Source: an uncultured Eubacteriales bacterium (GTDB taxonomy: Bacteria > Bacillota > Clostridia > Oscillospirales > CAG-272). From it: 39,369 bases of DNA. Location: NCBI GenBank assembly GCA_958352145.1, contig CATWNM010000019.1:1-39369 (forward strand). The letters are read 5' to 3'. Position numbers and translations under genes: made by a program. The notes beneath the pieces were generated by a model. It ran no database searches, was not told the origin of the DNA, and saw only the letters and a program-made list of their open reading frames with translations. Shown here one piece after another: positions 16,054-23,595 of this stretch; position 1 is the first letter of the stretch, and every line of letters starts with the position of its first letter.

Positions 16054-17922
16054 ATGCAGATAGAGATCGTAAAAACAGTACAGGAAAAGGATCGATCCTA
16101 TTCCAACGCCTTTTCAGTAAATGACACTTTAAATATCACCATAAAAATTCCGAGACAAATGCAGATCGTTTCCCCAAAGTTTATCATCTGCCGTGATGGT
16201 GGCGAGGATTCTGAAATTATCCCTGAATACTGTGGGTATCAGGGGGGATGCGATACTTTTTCGCTTTCGCTGCATTTAGAAACGCTTTGCGGAGAAGAGC
16301 CAAGCGGACTCTTTTACTATGAATTTCGTTTCGAGCGCAACTATAGGACGCTGTACACGAGCAGTGTGAACAATTTCGACTTTACGCTTTCGGAAAAACC
16401 CGCGCGGCGTTTTTTGCTTTTGGTCTATGAAGCGGGTTTTACGACGCCGCAGCGCTTTTTCGGCGGAATTATGTATCATATCTTTGTTGACCGCTTTGCG
16501 AAAAGCGCACGGGAAACGCCGGTTCGTTCGGACGCACGGCTGGAATCCGATTGGGAAAACGGCATGCCTGATTTCGCGCCCTATCCAGGCGCACCGCTCA
16601 AAAACGATCAGTTTTTCGGCGGCAGTTTGTGGGGCGTTCTCGAAAAATTAGATTATTTGCAGTCGCTCGGTGTGAACTGTATTTATCTGAGCCCGATCTT
16701 CAAGTCCTATTCCAATCATAAGTACGATACGGGCGACTATATGGAGATCGACGAAATGTTCGGTGGGAAAGAGGCTTTTGAAAGCCTTCTTTCCGAGTGC
16801 CGCAGGCGCGGGATCCGCGTCATACTCGACGGCGTTTTCAATCATACAGGCGTAGACAGCCGTTATTTCAATAAATACGGCCGTTACGACTCGGTGGGCG
16901 CATATCAGAGCGAGCAGTCCGAGTATAGCGACTGGTATCATTTTATCCGCTTCCCGGATCAGTATGAGTCCTGGTGGGGGATCGAGATTCTGCCGAAATT
17001 GAATATCCGCAGCCGTTCATGCCGGGAGTTTTTGGTCGGTAAGGGAGGCGTTTGTGAAAGCTACATAAAGCGCGGATGTAGCGGTTGGCGGCTGGACGTC
17101 GCCGATGAACTGAACGACGATTTTCTCGACCGTTTGCGTGCTGCGGTAAAACATGTGGATCCGGAAGCGCTGATTGTCGGCGAGGTGTGGGAAAATGCCG
17201 CAGAAAAAGTCGCTTATGGCGTGCGCAGACGTTATCTGCGCGGCCGGCAACTGGACAGTGTGATGAACTATCCCACGAAAAATGCGATCATTGATTTCGT
17301 GCGGAACGGAGACTGCACGTTCCTCTATAATACCGTGACTGAAATTTACGCTACGTATCCGCGCTGCGTGTGCGACTGTTTGATGAATATCCTCAGCACG
17401 CATGATACAGAGCGAATCCTGACGGCGCTTGCCGGTCCGAGCGCGGAGGGACGTTCCAACACGGAGCTTTCCGTACTTCGGCTGGATGCACATGCGCGCC
17501 GGCGCGGCGTCGATCTGCTGAAAATCGCCAGTACCCTGCAGTATACGCTGTACGGTTTCCCGTCTGTATTTTATGGAGACGAGGCTGGAATCGAGGGATA
17601 CCGGGATCCGTTTTGCCGGATGCCGTTTCCGTGGGGCAGAGAGGACCCCGAGCTTTTGGCGCATTACCGGTTCCTCGGCAAACTTCGCCGTGCGCACGGC
17701 GCGTTTACCGGCGGCGCGTTTCGCGTTACCGCACATAACGGCGGATTGTTTGCCTTTGTGCGGGAAAATGCGGGTGAAACGCTCTTGATCCTGATCAATC
17801 GCGCTTCTTTTACCATCCGCTACCAAACCGACTCGCCCTATCGTGATCTTTATACCGGGACGTGCGGAGAAGAATATGCAGAAATTGATCCGGACAGCTT
17901 TCGGATTTTAAAAATACTTTGA
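16054..17922 (+). CDS. GH13 alpha-glucosidase/neopullulanase-like enzyme
   Basis: A 622-residue cytosolic GH13 protein (no signal peptide) likely to hydrolyse maltodextrins, cyclodextrins or pullulan-type links. The N-terminal 120 residues form a beta-sandwich-like accessory domain. The barrel has DGVFNHTG (about 259-266), the nucleophile D348 in GWRLDVADEL, the acid E377 in VGEVWENA and D451 in LSTHDTERI, so the triad is complete. It follows the glg operon on the same strand, consistent with glycogen or dextrin breakdown beside GlgP. Product specificity (neopullulanase, cyclomaltodextrinase, maltogenic amylase) cannot be fixed by eye. Confidence 0.92.
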   Translation: MQIEIVKTVQEKDRSYSNAFSVNDTLNITIKIPRQMQIVSPKFIICRDGGEDSEIIPEYCGYQGGCDTFSLSLHLETLCGEEPSGLFYYEFRFERNYRTLYTSSVNNFDFTLSEKPARRFLLLVYEAGFTTPQRFFGGIMYHIFVDRFAKSARETPVRSDARLESDWENGMPDFAPYPGAPLKNDQFFGGSLWGVLEKLDYLQSLGVNCIYLSPIFKSYSNHKYDTGDYMEIDEMFGGKEAFESLLSECRRRGIRVILDGVFNHTGVDSRYFNKYGRYDSVGAYQSEQSEYSDWYHFIRFPDQYESWWGIEILPKLNIRSRSCREFLVGKGGVCESYIKRGCSGWRLDVADELNDDFLDRLRAAVKHVDPEALIVGEVWENAAEKVAYGVRRRYLRGRQLDSVMNYPTKNAIIDFVRNGDCTFLYNTVTEIYATYPRCVCDCLMNILSTHDTERILTALAGPSAEGRSNTELSVLRLDAHARRRGVDLLKIASTLQYTLYGFPSVFYGDEAGIEGYRDPFCRMPFPWGREDPELLAHYRFLGKLRRAHGAFTGGAFRVTAHNGGLFAFVRENAGETLLILINRASFTIRYQTDSPYRDLYTGTCGEEYAEIDPDSFRILKIL

Positions 17923-17939
17923 GAGATAAGGACAAAAAA

Positions 17940-19397
17940 ATGGACACGACAAAAAGACAGAATTTCACCATGCTTTGCGACTATTATGAATTGACCATGG
18001 CGAACGGTTATTTCAAGTCCGGTATGGCCGGCGACATCACGTATTTCGACATGTTTTTCCGCGATGTGCCGGACGGCGGCGGTTTCGCCATTGCGGCGGG
18101 TCTTGAGCAGCTTATTGAATATATCGACAACATCCATTTTACCGATGAGGATATCGAATATCTGCGCGCGAAACAGGTGTTCGACGAGGATTTCCTTCAG
18201 CGGCTGAAGACTTTTCGCTTTACGGGTGATATATGGGCGATCCCGGAGGGAACACCTATTTTCCCCGGCGAGCCGATTGTGACGGTTCGCGCGCCGGCTG
18301 CCGAGGCGCAGTTTATAGAAACGTATCTACTTCTGACGATTAACCATCAGTCGCTGATCGCCACGAAAGCAAACCGCATTGTGCGCGCCGCAAAAGGGCG
18401 CGCGGTCGCTGAATTCGGTTCCCGTCGCGCGCAAGGCGCAGACGGCGCATACCTTGGCGCGCGCGCGGCGTACATAGGCGGCTGCGCTGCAACGGCCTGC
18501 ACGATCACCGACCGCGATTTCGGCGTACCGGCGACCGGAACGATGGCGCATTCCTGGGTGCAGATGTTCGACAGCGAATACGAAGCGTTTAAAACATACT
18601 GCGAATTGTATCCTACGAATGCAACGCTCTTGGTTGATACGTACAACACGCTGAAAAGCGGTGTGCCCAATGCCATTCGCGTGTTCAAAGAAGTGCTGTT
18701 GCCGCGCGGGATCCATAACTTTGCGATCCGGCTGGATTCGGGTGATATCGCTTACCTGTCCAAAAAAGCGCGCAGGATGCTCGACGACGCAGGACTGACC
18801 ACTTGTAAGATCGTCGCTTCCAATTCGCTCGATGAGGATATTATCCTTGCGCTTATCCGACAGGGAGCCGCTGTGGATATGTTTGGCGTGGGCGAACGAA
18901 TGATTACCGCCAAAAGCACGCCCGTCTTTGGCGGCGTATATAAGCTTTGCGCGAAAGAGCTTAAGGACGGACGCATTCTGCCTAAAATTAAAATTAGTGA
19001 AAATGCCGCCAAAATCACCAATCCGCATTACAAAAAAGTTTATCGACTGTTTGACCGGGAAAACGGGAAAGCTATTGCAGATTATATTACGGTTTTTGAC
19101 GAAATTATGGACGAAAGCCGTCCGATCGAGTTGTTTGACCCGAATTTCACATGGAAGCGGAAAGTGGTAGATAATTATATTTTCCGCGAGCTTCAGGTAC
19201 CGGTCTTCCTCGGGGGGCAATGCGTGTATGCGTCGCCGTCCGCTAAGGAAATTCGGGAATACTGCGCGCGCGAAGTGGACACGCTTTGGGATGAAGTCAA
19301 GCGGTTTGAAAATCCGCATAATTATTATGTCGACCTGTCTCAGAAGCTTTGGGACATCAAGCAGGATTTGCTTAAGCAGGGAAATAAAGAATCGTAA
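17940..19397 (+). CDS. pncB: Nicotinate phosphoribosyltransferase
   Basis: A 485-residue enzyme making nicotinate mononucleotide from nicotinate, PRPP and ATP in NAD salvage. Family motifs are DYYELTMANGYFK at the start, INHQSLIATKANR, EFGSRRAQGADGA, GTMAHSWVQMF with the candidate phospho-His H204, LLVDTYNTLKSG and IRLDSGDIAYL. Length is typical of the long Bacillota form (about 480-490 aa). ATG 17940 follows a purine-rich AAGGA site; an in-frame TTG at 17919 overlaps the GH13 stop and is less likely. Only 17 nt separate it from the GH13 gene, so it is probably read with the glycogen operon. Confidence 0.96.
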   Translation: MDTTKRQNFTMLCDYYELTMANGYFKSGMAGDITYFDMFFRDVPDGGGFAIAAGLEQLIEYIDNIHFTDEDIEYLRAKQVFDEDFLQRLKTFRFTGDIWAIPEGTPIFPGEPIVTVRAPAAEAQFIETYLLLTINHQSLIATKANRIVRAAKGRAVAEFGSRRAQGADGAYLGARAAYIGGCAATACTITDRDFGVPATGTMAHSWVQMFDSEYEAFKTYCELYPTNATLLVDTYNTLKSGVPNAIRVFKEVLLPRGIHNFAIRLDSGDIAYLSKKARRMLDDAGLTTCKIVASNSLDEDIILALIRQGAAVDMFGVGERMITAKSTPVFGGVYKLCAKELKDGRILPKIKISENAAKITNPHYKKVYRLFDRENGKAIADYITVFDEIMDESRPIELFDPNFTWKRKVVDNYIFRELQVPVFLGGQCVYASPSAKEIREYCAREVDTLWDEVKRFENPHNYYVDLSQKLWDIKQDLLKQGNKES

Positions 19398-19414
19398 TTT
19401 GCTTGATGACAAAC

Positions 19415-19434
19415 AAAAACACGGGAGAGCTTAA
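19415..19434. terminator. Left half of the split pncB terminator
   Basis: A-run plus CGGGAGAGC arm (19422-19430) and loop TTAA. The matching arm and T-run are at 22352-22367. Joined, they form a 15-pair bidirectional hairpin with one mismatch and a TTAA loop, between convergent pncB and the FAD oxidoreductase gene. Confidence 0.75.
19428..19434. repeat. Left copy of 7-bp direct repeat (target duplication or att core)
   Basis: AGCTTAA occurs here and again at 22345-22351, exactly at the two edges of the island. It would be present once in the reconstructed terminator. Confidence 0.7.
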
Positions 19435-19500
19435 TGCTAACGCCACATAGGGAAGTAATTTGATAAGTCCATATTAATTGTTTTCGAGAAGGAGAACATC

Positions 19501-19544
19501 AAAAACGGCTAAAATCCTTGTAAGTCAATGATTTTAGCCGTTTT
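19501..19544. terminator. Hairpin terminator at the left end of the island
   Basis: A 14-bp perfect stem (arms 19501-19514 region and 19531-19544, AACGGCTAAAAT type) with a 15-16 nt loop and A/T runs on both sides. It can end the minus-strand HNH operon and also replace the broken pncB terminator. Confidence 0.75.
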
Positions 19545-19619
19545 CTCATGCTGTTTTGTCGCTTGTTTGTTGCTTAAATCTGCAAGCCGATACTAAATGA
19601 TAGCAGAAGATACAGACTT

Positions 19620-20783
19620 CTATTTGTTTCCTTTTGCCCGGTTGTGGGTTGCACACAGCATAGTGCAGTTGCTAATATTTGTCGCGCCGCCCTTGCTCCA
19701 TGCGGTAACATGGTCTGCGTCCATCTCTTTCAGTTTATAGATACGGTGTTTATTGCTGTCGTTTCCAAGTGCGCAAAGCGGGCAATTTGAAATACCCTGC
19801 GTCTGTGCGTCGGTTGTCTGCCGTTCGTAAACCGTGCGCTTTATTACATCGTCGAAAATGCGAATTTCAAGCAGCTTCGTATCAACACAGCCGCCTAAAA
19901 TATATTCAAATATGCCCTTGCGGTCCTTTACAAAGAAGTCCGCATACAAGGTTCTCAGTCGGTCATGTACCTCATTTGGGTTGTATGCGTTTGTATGGTA
20001 ACGCTCATACAATGCGCCCCAATTCAAGCCGCGCATTTCTTTTTCAACATCAATAAATACGCTTGATACCCAGTCAATGACACTGTTGAAATATGCTTTT
20101 AATTCCGCTATGTTGGTATCATATCTGTGGCGGCTCATATAATCGTCAATATTGCCTTTGCTAACCCACATAAGGGCAGTACGCAAAAAATCCTGCCGCT
20201 TTACGTCGCCGCTGATATACGCCGCCCATTTCTGAATGTTGGCGTTTTGACTGTTGGAAAACTCCGCCTTTGCAAGCGTCACGAACGGACCGGAATAGAT
20301 AGCGTTCAAAAGCTCCTGTTCATTCAGCGGAACGCCTACAATATTGATTGTTTTGAACCACTCCTTGATTTCGCTTTCCGTGCCGCTGCATTCGTAAATC
20401 GTCAGTTTCGTATCAAGTATTTTGCGCTGCAGATTTTCCGCAAGTCCGCTGAAATACTGCTGCATTCCGTTTTCGTCGATAATGGGAAACTTGCCCGTCA
20501 GAAAACGCCCTATGCTTGTTATGCGCTGCTGTCCGTCAAGGATTTCAAACTTGTCGTCTGCAACTTTCGTAAAATAGATAAGTCCGATAGGATAGCCCTT
20601 TAATATAGAGTGGATAACGGCAACGTCTTTCTTGCCGTCGGCGTAAATATAATTGCGCTGGTATTCCGGCTGAATTGTCAGCTTTCCGGCAAGCCCGAAA
20701 AGCCCTTTTCCCTCATACTCGTTATAGACAAAGCCCTCGCATACTTTTTCAATGGTCAGGTCAATGTTTAACTCTGTATTCAT
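19620..20783 (-). CDS. DUF262 (GmrSD/ParB-like) plus HNH endonuclease protein
   Basis: A 387-residue two-domain protein. The N-terminal DUF262 domain has IQPEYQRNYIY and the hallmark ILDGQQRITS motif (DGQQR at 83-87). That motif in GmrS, BrxU and related defence proteins is tied to nucleotide hydrolysis or control. The C-terminal 54 residues are an HNH nuclease with a zinc-ribbon: C334/C337, DADH (H358), NISNC (N372, C373) and CATHN (C377, H380). It starts 23 nt inside the end of the methyltransferase gene, with AGAGGGG upstream, so the two are translationally coupled. The likely role is DNA cleavage in a restriction-type defence module. Target and trigger are unknown. Confidence 0.87.
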   Translation of the reverse strand: MNTELNIDLTIEKVCEGFVYNEYEGKGLFGLAGKLTIQPEYQRNYIYADGKKDVAVIHSILKGYPIGLIYFTKVADDKFEILDGQQRITSIGRFLTGKFPIIDENGMQQYFSGLAENLQRKILDTKLTIYECSGTESEIKEWFKTINIVGVPLNEQELLNAIYSGPFVTLAKAEFSNSQNANIQKWAAYISGDVKRQDFLRTALMWVSKGNIDDYMSRHRYDTNIAELKAYFNSVIDWVSSVFIDVEKEMRGLNWGALYERYHTNAYNPNEVHDRLRTLYADFFVKDRKGIFEYILGGCVDTKLLEIRIFDDVIKRTVYERQTTDAQTQGISNCPLCALGNDSNKHRIYKLKEMDADHVTAWSKGGATNISNCTMLCATHNRAKGNK

Positions 20784-21906
20784 TTTTGCCGCCCCTCTTT
20801 CTTATTAAAATTCTTCCATACGGGCAGGATTGAACACCATCTTTTGTATAGGATAGGTCTGTACGCCCTCTATAATTTTTCTTGATTCCTAATTCCTTTG
20901 CACTATCGCCTGTACCTATTCCTAAAATTTCAAATTGGTCTGGGTTGTATCTATCCAAATATGTAGACGGAACCCCCATAATTCCTTCAAAATCTGCTGG
21001 TATAGCGTCAATATAGGGAACATCGATAGCTTCATAATTGTCATAGTGAAGATAGTAACCTCTTGTTACAAGGTCTTTGTGTCTGCTATACCGCAAGTTA
21101 TCCGCCATTGACATTAAAGCTAACGGCGCGTGCCTGCGTCCATGGTCTAAATTGGTAAACCAACAGGCGTTACCTTGTCTTGTATAATTACCGACATACC
21201 CCATACGGGCGGCTTTGTCTCGGTCTTTGGGTTTTACTTCCGCGCCTTCCGGCACTTCAAAAACCATATCTTCATTGTTGCAGGTAACGCCTACCCACAT
21301 ACGGTTGTTCTTTATTTCGGGGAATATCTCCTTATAGGTTGACATTCCGATTTGCCCTATAATCAGAAACTTTTTATTCGCGTCCAATATCCATGCGACA
21401 AAATCTCTAAAGAGCGAAAAGGGCGGGTTAGTAACGATAATGTCCGCTTCATCACGCAACGCCTTTACTTCATCAGACTGAAAATCGCCAGTTCCCTCTA
21501 AATACCGCCATTCTAAATCGTCATAGTCGATATTGCCGGATTTGTTTACATTTTTTGTCAATGTAAATATTTTGCCTTTTGTAACCGCCTTTTCTTCATC
21601 ATACTGCGGGAACACGGTTTCAAACAACGTCACTTGATGGTATTGCTCATATTTTTTCTCTTTGGACTCCATAGAATAGCTTGTACTGATTAGCTTTTTC
21701 AGTCCCAACATTTCAAAATTCTGCGCAAAGAATTTTGTGAAATTGCTCCATTCCGGGTCATCGCAAGGGCATAAGACAACTTTATCCCGGAATGTGTCGG
21801 GGTTGAATTCTAAATAGGCGTTGACTTCTTTCTGTATATATTCATACAGGGTGTAGAACTCATCGTTTTGCTGTTTTTTTGCGTTTAACAAAGCGTCGTT
21901 TGCCAT
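20761..21906 (-). CDS. Adenine-specific DNA methyltransferase, EcoRI family
   Basis: A 381-residue protein strongly resembling M.EcoRI. It shows DEFYTLYEYIQKEV near the start, a CDDPEWSNFTKFF segment (about 48-60), LGLKKLISTSY, and the catalytic NPPF motif at 160-163 within IIVTNPPFSLFRDF. M.EcoRI methylates the inner A of GAATTC; the specificity here is not known. It is longer than M.EcoRI (about 326 aa). ATG 21906 follows a weak GAAAGACGG site. It lies 15 nt after the small HTH gene and overlaps the HNH gene, forming a three-gene minus-strand operon. Confidence 0.92.
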   Translation of the reverse strand: MANDALLNAKKQQNDEFYTLYEYIQKEVNAYLEFNPDTFRDKVVLCPCDDPEWSNFTKFFAQNFEMLGLKKLISTSYSMESKEKKYEQYHQVTLFETVFPQYDEEKAVTKGKIFTLTKNVNKSGNIDYDDLEWRYLEGTGDFQSDEVKALRDEADIIVTNPPFSLFRDFVAWILDANKKFLIIGQIGMSTYKEIFPEIKNNRMWVGVTCNNEDMVFEVPEGAEVKPKDRDKAARMGYVGNYTRQGNACWFTNLDHGRRHAPLALMSMADNLRYSRHKDLVTRGYYLHYDNYEAIDVPYIDAIPADFEGIMGVPSTYLDRYNPDQFEILGIGTGDSAKELGIKKNYRGRTDLSYTKDGVQSCPYGRILIRKRGGKNEYRVKH

Positions 21907-21921
21907 TTAATCACCGTCTTT

Positions 21922-22068
21922 CTACATTTCCACAATATCATCAAGCGTACAGTCCAGCGCGACACAGATTTTTGCCAAACTGTCCATTGCAATGGGTTCG
22001 TCTTTCCCCATTTTAGCAAATATGTTCGTGCTGATACCCGCCGCCTTGCATATTTCCGTTTTCGTCAT
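21922..22068 (-). CDS. 48-aa XRE/HTH_26-type DNA-binding protein, probably N-terminally truncated
   Basis: A very short reading frame of 48 residues beginning MTKTEICKAAGIS and ending LDCTLDDIVEM. This matches the C-terminal two thirds of the small clostridial Cro/C1-type HTH family, whose members usually carry about 16 more N-terminal residues. An in-frame TAA lies one codon upstream of the ATG, so the missing first helix is not recoverable in this frame. It sits directly upstream of the methyltransferase, where a restriction-modification controller would be expected. It could be a minimal controller or a decayed one. Confidence 0.7.
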   Translation of the reverse strand: MTKTEICKAAGISTNIFAKMGKDEPIAMDSLAKICVALDCTLDDIVEM

Positions 22069-22091
22069 ACTTTATTAATCAACAGATTCTA

Positions 22092-22103
22092 TAGCCTGCT
22101 ATG
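22092..22103. promoter_or_regulatory. Possible operator palindrome upstream of the HTH gene
   Basis: ATAGC-CT-GCTAT, a 5-bp dyad, lies between the promoter at 22157-22185 and the HTH start at 22068. It is a plausible but weak operator candidate. Confidence 0.3.
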
Positions 22104-22156
22104 GTTATAAGTCACAGACAATTTTTTCCGGCGCATGGCTGCAAATAGCTACTAAA

Positions 22157-22185
22157 AGTATAGCATGGAAGATCGAGTTGTTCAA
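22157..22185 (-). promoter_or_regulatory. Promoter of the island operon
   Basis: On the minus strand: TTGAAC, 17-nt spacer, TGC-TATACT. It lies about 90 nt upstream of the HTH start. The rest of the gene-free stretch 22069-22399 holds two hairpins and the right island edge; I see no other gene there. Confidence 0.6.
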
Positions 22186-22244
22186 TGTGCCACAGCGTTG
22201 GTTTCTCTTTTCCATCAAATATATCTCACACCGTAAACAAGCAG

Positions 22245-22316
22245 GGAAACTGTGCAGACAGTTTCCAAAAGCAAGAAAACAGTGAAATATCAAGCAAAGA
22301 TGCTTCACTGTTTTCT
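22245..22316. repeat. Two adjacent hairpins near the right island end
   Basis: The first is a 9-bp perfect stem with a 4-nt loop (22245-22253 with 22258-22266, GGAAACTGT arm). The second is a 13-bp perfect stem with a 17-nt loop (22274-22286 with 22304-22316, AGAAAACAGTGAA arm). The second is shaped like the hairpin at the left end and may act as a terminator for the neighbouring FAD oxidoreductase gene. Confidence 0.65.
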
Positions 22317-22344
22317 ATCGTAAAATACTTTTTTATCTGACGTC

Positions 22345-22351
22345 AGCTTAA
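22345..22351. repeat. Right copy of 7-bp direct repeat (AGCTTAA)
   Basis: Matches 19428-19434 exactly and directly abuts the right terminator arm. Confidence 0.7.
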
Positions 22352-22367
22352 GCTCTCCCGCGTTTTT
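22352..22367. terminator. Right half of the split terminator
   Basis: GCTCTCCCG arm followed by C-G and a T-run, complementary to the left half at 19415-19430. It no longer folds with its partner locally. Confidence 0.75.
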
Positions 22368-22399
22368 TATTTGCGGGAATTCAAAGATTTCGGTCGTTT

Positions 22400-23593
22400 T
22401 TACAGTTGATCGTCAAAATGTATGCGGAAATTGTTTTGGCGCAGAACCTGCTGAAGTTCCTCTATACAGATGTCTTCGGCGTCGATCTGCTTTTGCACGG
22501 CAAGAACGGCCGCTCTGGCAGCGGCTTCGCCGGTTTCGGCGGCAACCGGAATCACACGGATCGCATCCCAGGCGTCTCCATCGGCGGAAATCACACGGCC
22601 CGCCGCCCATATATTCGGAAAACCGGGGACGTAGAGCGAGCGGTACGGGATCTCAAACCAATACCCTTTGTGTCCAAAATAGCCGCAGGTGCCGATCGAA
22701 TCCGTCTGCGGGCGATACAGATCCTCCATAGTCATTTCGTAGCCGCCGACAATATGCCGGATCATCCGGAACTGCGGCATGCGGGGCAGATCAATGATCT
22801 CCTGAGCAAAGCGATCTTTCGCTTTCAGTTCCTGAAAGAGCATGGTCTGACCTTTGAGCAGGTAGTTTGTGACCTCGTCGCTGGTTGTTCCGGCAGTCAG
22901 AGGATATCCCTCGGGCTGACCGTTTCCAAGCATTCCCGCGCCGGTAACATGCCATTTGCGCACATTGAACGTATCGTATTTTTTTCCCTCTTCAAAGGTC
23001 ATTATGTGCGTGTAAAAGGACATAAAATTCTGCCCTTCGCGGCAGGGCGCGCCCGCGCGGTGAAACAGAATGCAGGTGCCGGTCGCATCGATAACGGCGC
23101 GGCAGGGATAGTATTCGGTTCCGCTCACCGTTTCGACAAGCACCCCTTTGACGCGTTTATCCTCCATTTCCGGATAGGTCGCCAGAGAGTCGAAACGTAT
23201 ATGTACGCCCGCTTCAAGCAGCATGTCGGTCAGTACGAGCGACATCACGGTTGGTGAAAAGTGCGTAACGTAGCGTTTATCGGTTTTTTGTTCCCAGACG
23301 CCTTCTGTCCGCCACGCTTCAGGCAAACGATCGGGACCATATTGGATCGTACGGCGGAGAATTTCTTCGGAAACGCCTGAAATCAGTTTTTTTCCCTCCG
23401 CGTTGCACAGCGGTTCCCACCAGTTAATCAGCCCCTCGGTTGCCAGACCGCCGAGCAAAGCCATTTTTTCAAGCAGCAGCGTCTTCATTCCGCTGCGCGC
23501 TGCGCTGACTGCCGCCGCTACGCCTGCGACGCCGCCGCCGACCACGACAATATCGTATGCGGACTTGACTGCCGGCGTTTTACATGAAGTCAT
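22400..23593 (-). CDS. FAD-dependent oxidoreductase (FAD_oxidored family)
   Basis: A 397-residue flavoprotein with an N-terminal Rossmann fold: DIVVVGGGVAGVAAAVSAARSG (GGGVAG at 19-24), then LLLEKMALLGGLATEGL, typical of the FAD-dependent oxidoreductase family PF12831. A second conserved segment near the C terminus (NIWAAGRVISADGDAWDAIRV) closes the FAD site. The substrate is unknown; relatives sit among glycan- or xenobiotic-metabolism genes. GGAGGAG precedes the ATG. Only 2 nt separate it from the stop of the upstream secreted protein gene, so they form an operon. No signal peptide is visible. Confidence 0.87.
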   Translation of the reverse strand: MTSCKTPAVKSAYDIVVVGGGVAGVAAAVSAARSGMKTLLLEKMALLGGLATEGLINWWEPLCNAEGKKLISGVSEEILRRTIQYGPDRLPEAWRTEGVWEQKTDKRYVTHFSPTVMSLVLTDMLLEAGVHIRFDSLATYPEMEDKRVKGVLVETVSGTEYYPCRAVIDATGTCILFHRAGAPCREGQNFMSFYTHIMTFEEGKKYDTFNVRKWHVTGAGMLGNGQPEGYPLTAGTTSDEVTNYLLKGQTMLFQELKAKDRFAQEIIDLPRMPQFRMIRHIVGGYEMTMEDLYRPQTDSIGTCGYFGHKGYWFEIPYRSLYVPGFPNIWAAGRVISADGDAWDAIRVIPVAAETGEAAARAAVLAVQKQIDAEDICIEELQQVLRQNNFRIHFDDQL

Positions 23594-23595
23594 AT

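Larger units (their letters stand above)
19435..22344. mobile_element. Inserted island of about 2.9 kb carrying restriction-modification-like genes
   Basis: This stretch interrupts the loop of a terminator whose two halves flank it, and it is bounded by direct AGCTTAA repeats. It holds three minus-strand genes (48-aa HTH protein, EcoRI-family methyltransferase, DUF262+HNH protein) and a hairpin near each end (19501-19544 and 22274-22316). I see no transposase, integrase or clear terminal inverted repeats. It is therefore either a non-autonomous element or one that has lost its recombinase. The base composition of the genes (more A/T-rich, different codon choice) also differs from the pncB side. 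Confidence 0.72.

Noticed and set aside
22105..22308. 67-codon minus-strand frame in the island leader
   Set aside because: It covers the operon promoter and both hairpins, has no ribosome site and shows no recognisable family.
19435..22344. IS200/IS605-type origin for the island
   Set aside because: That family makes no target duplication, whereas this island has a 7-bp direct repeat and lacks end hairpins at the right distance.
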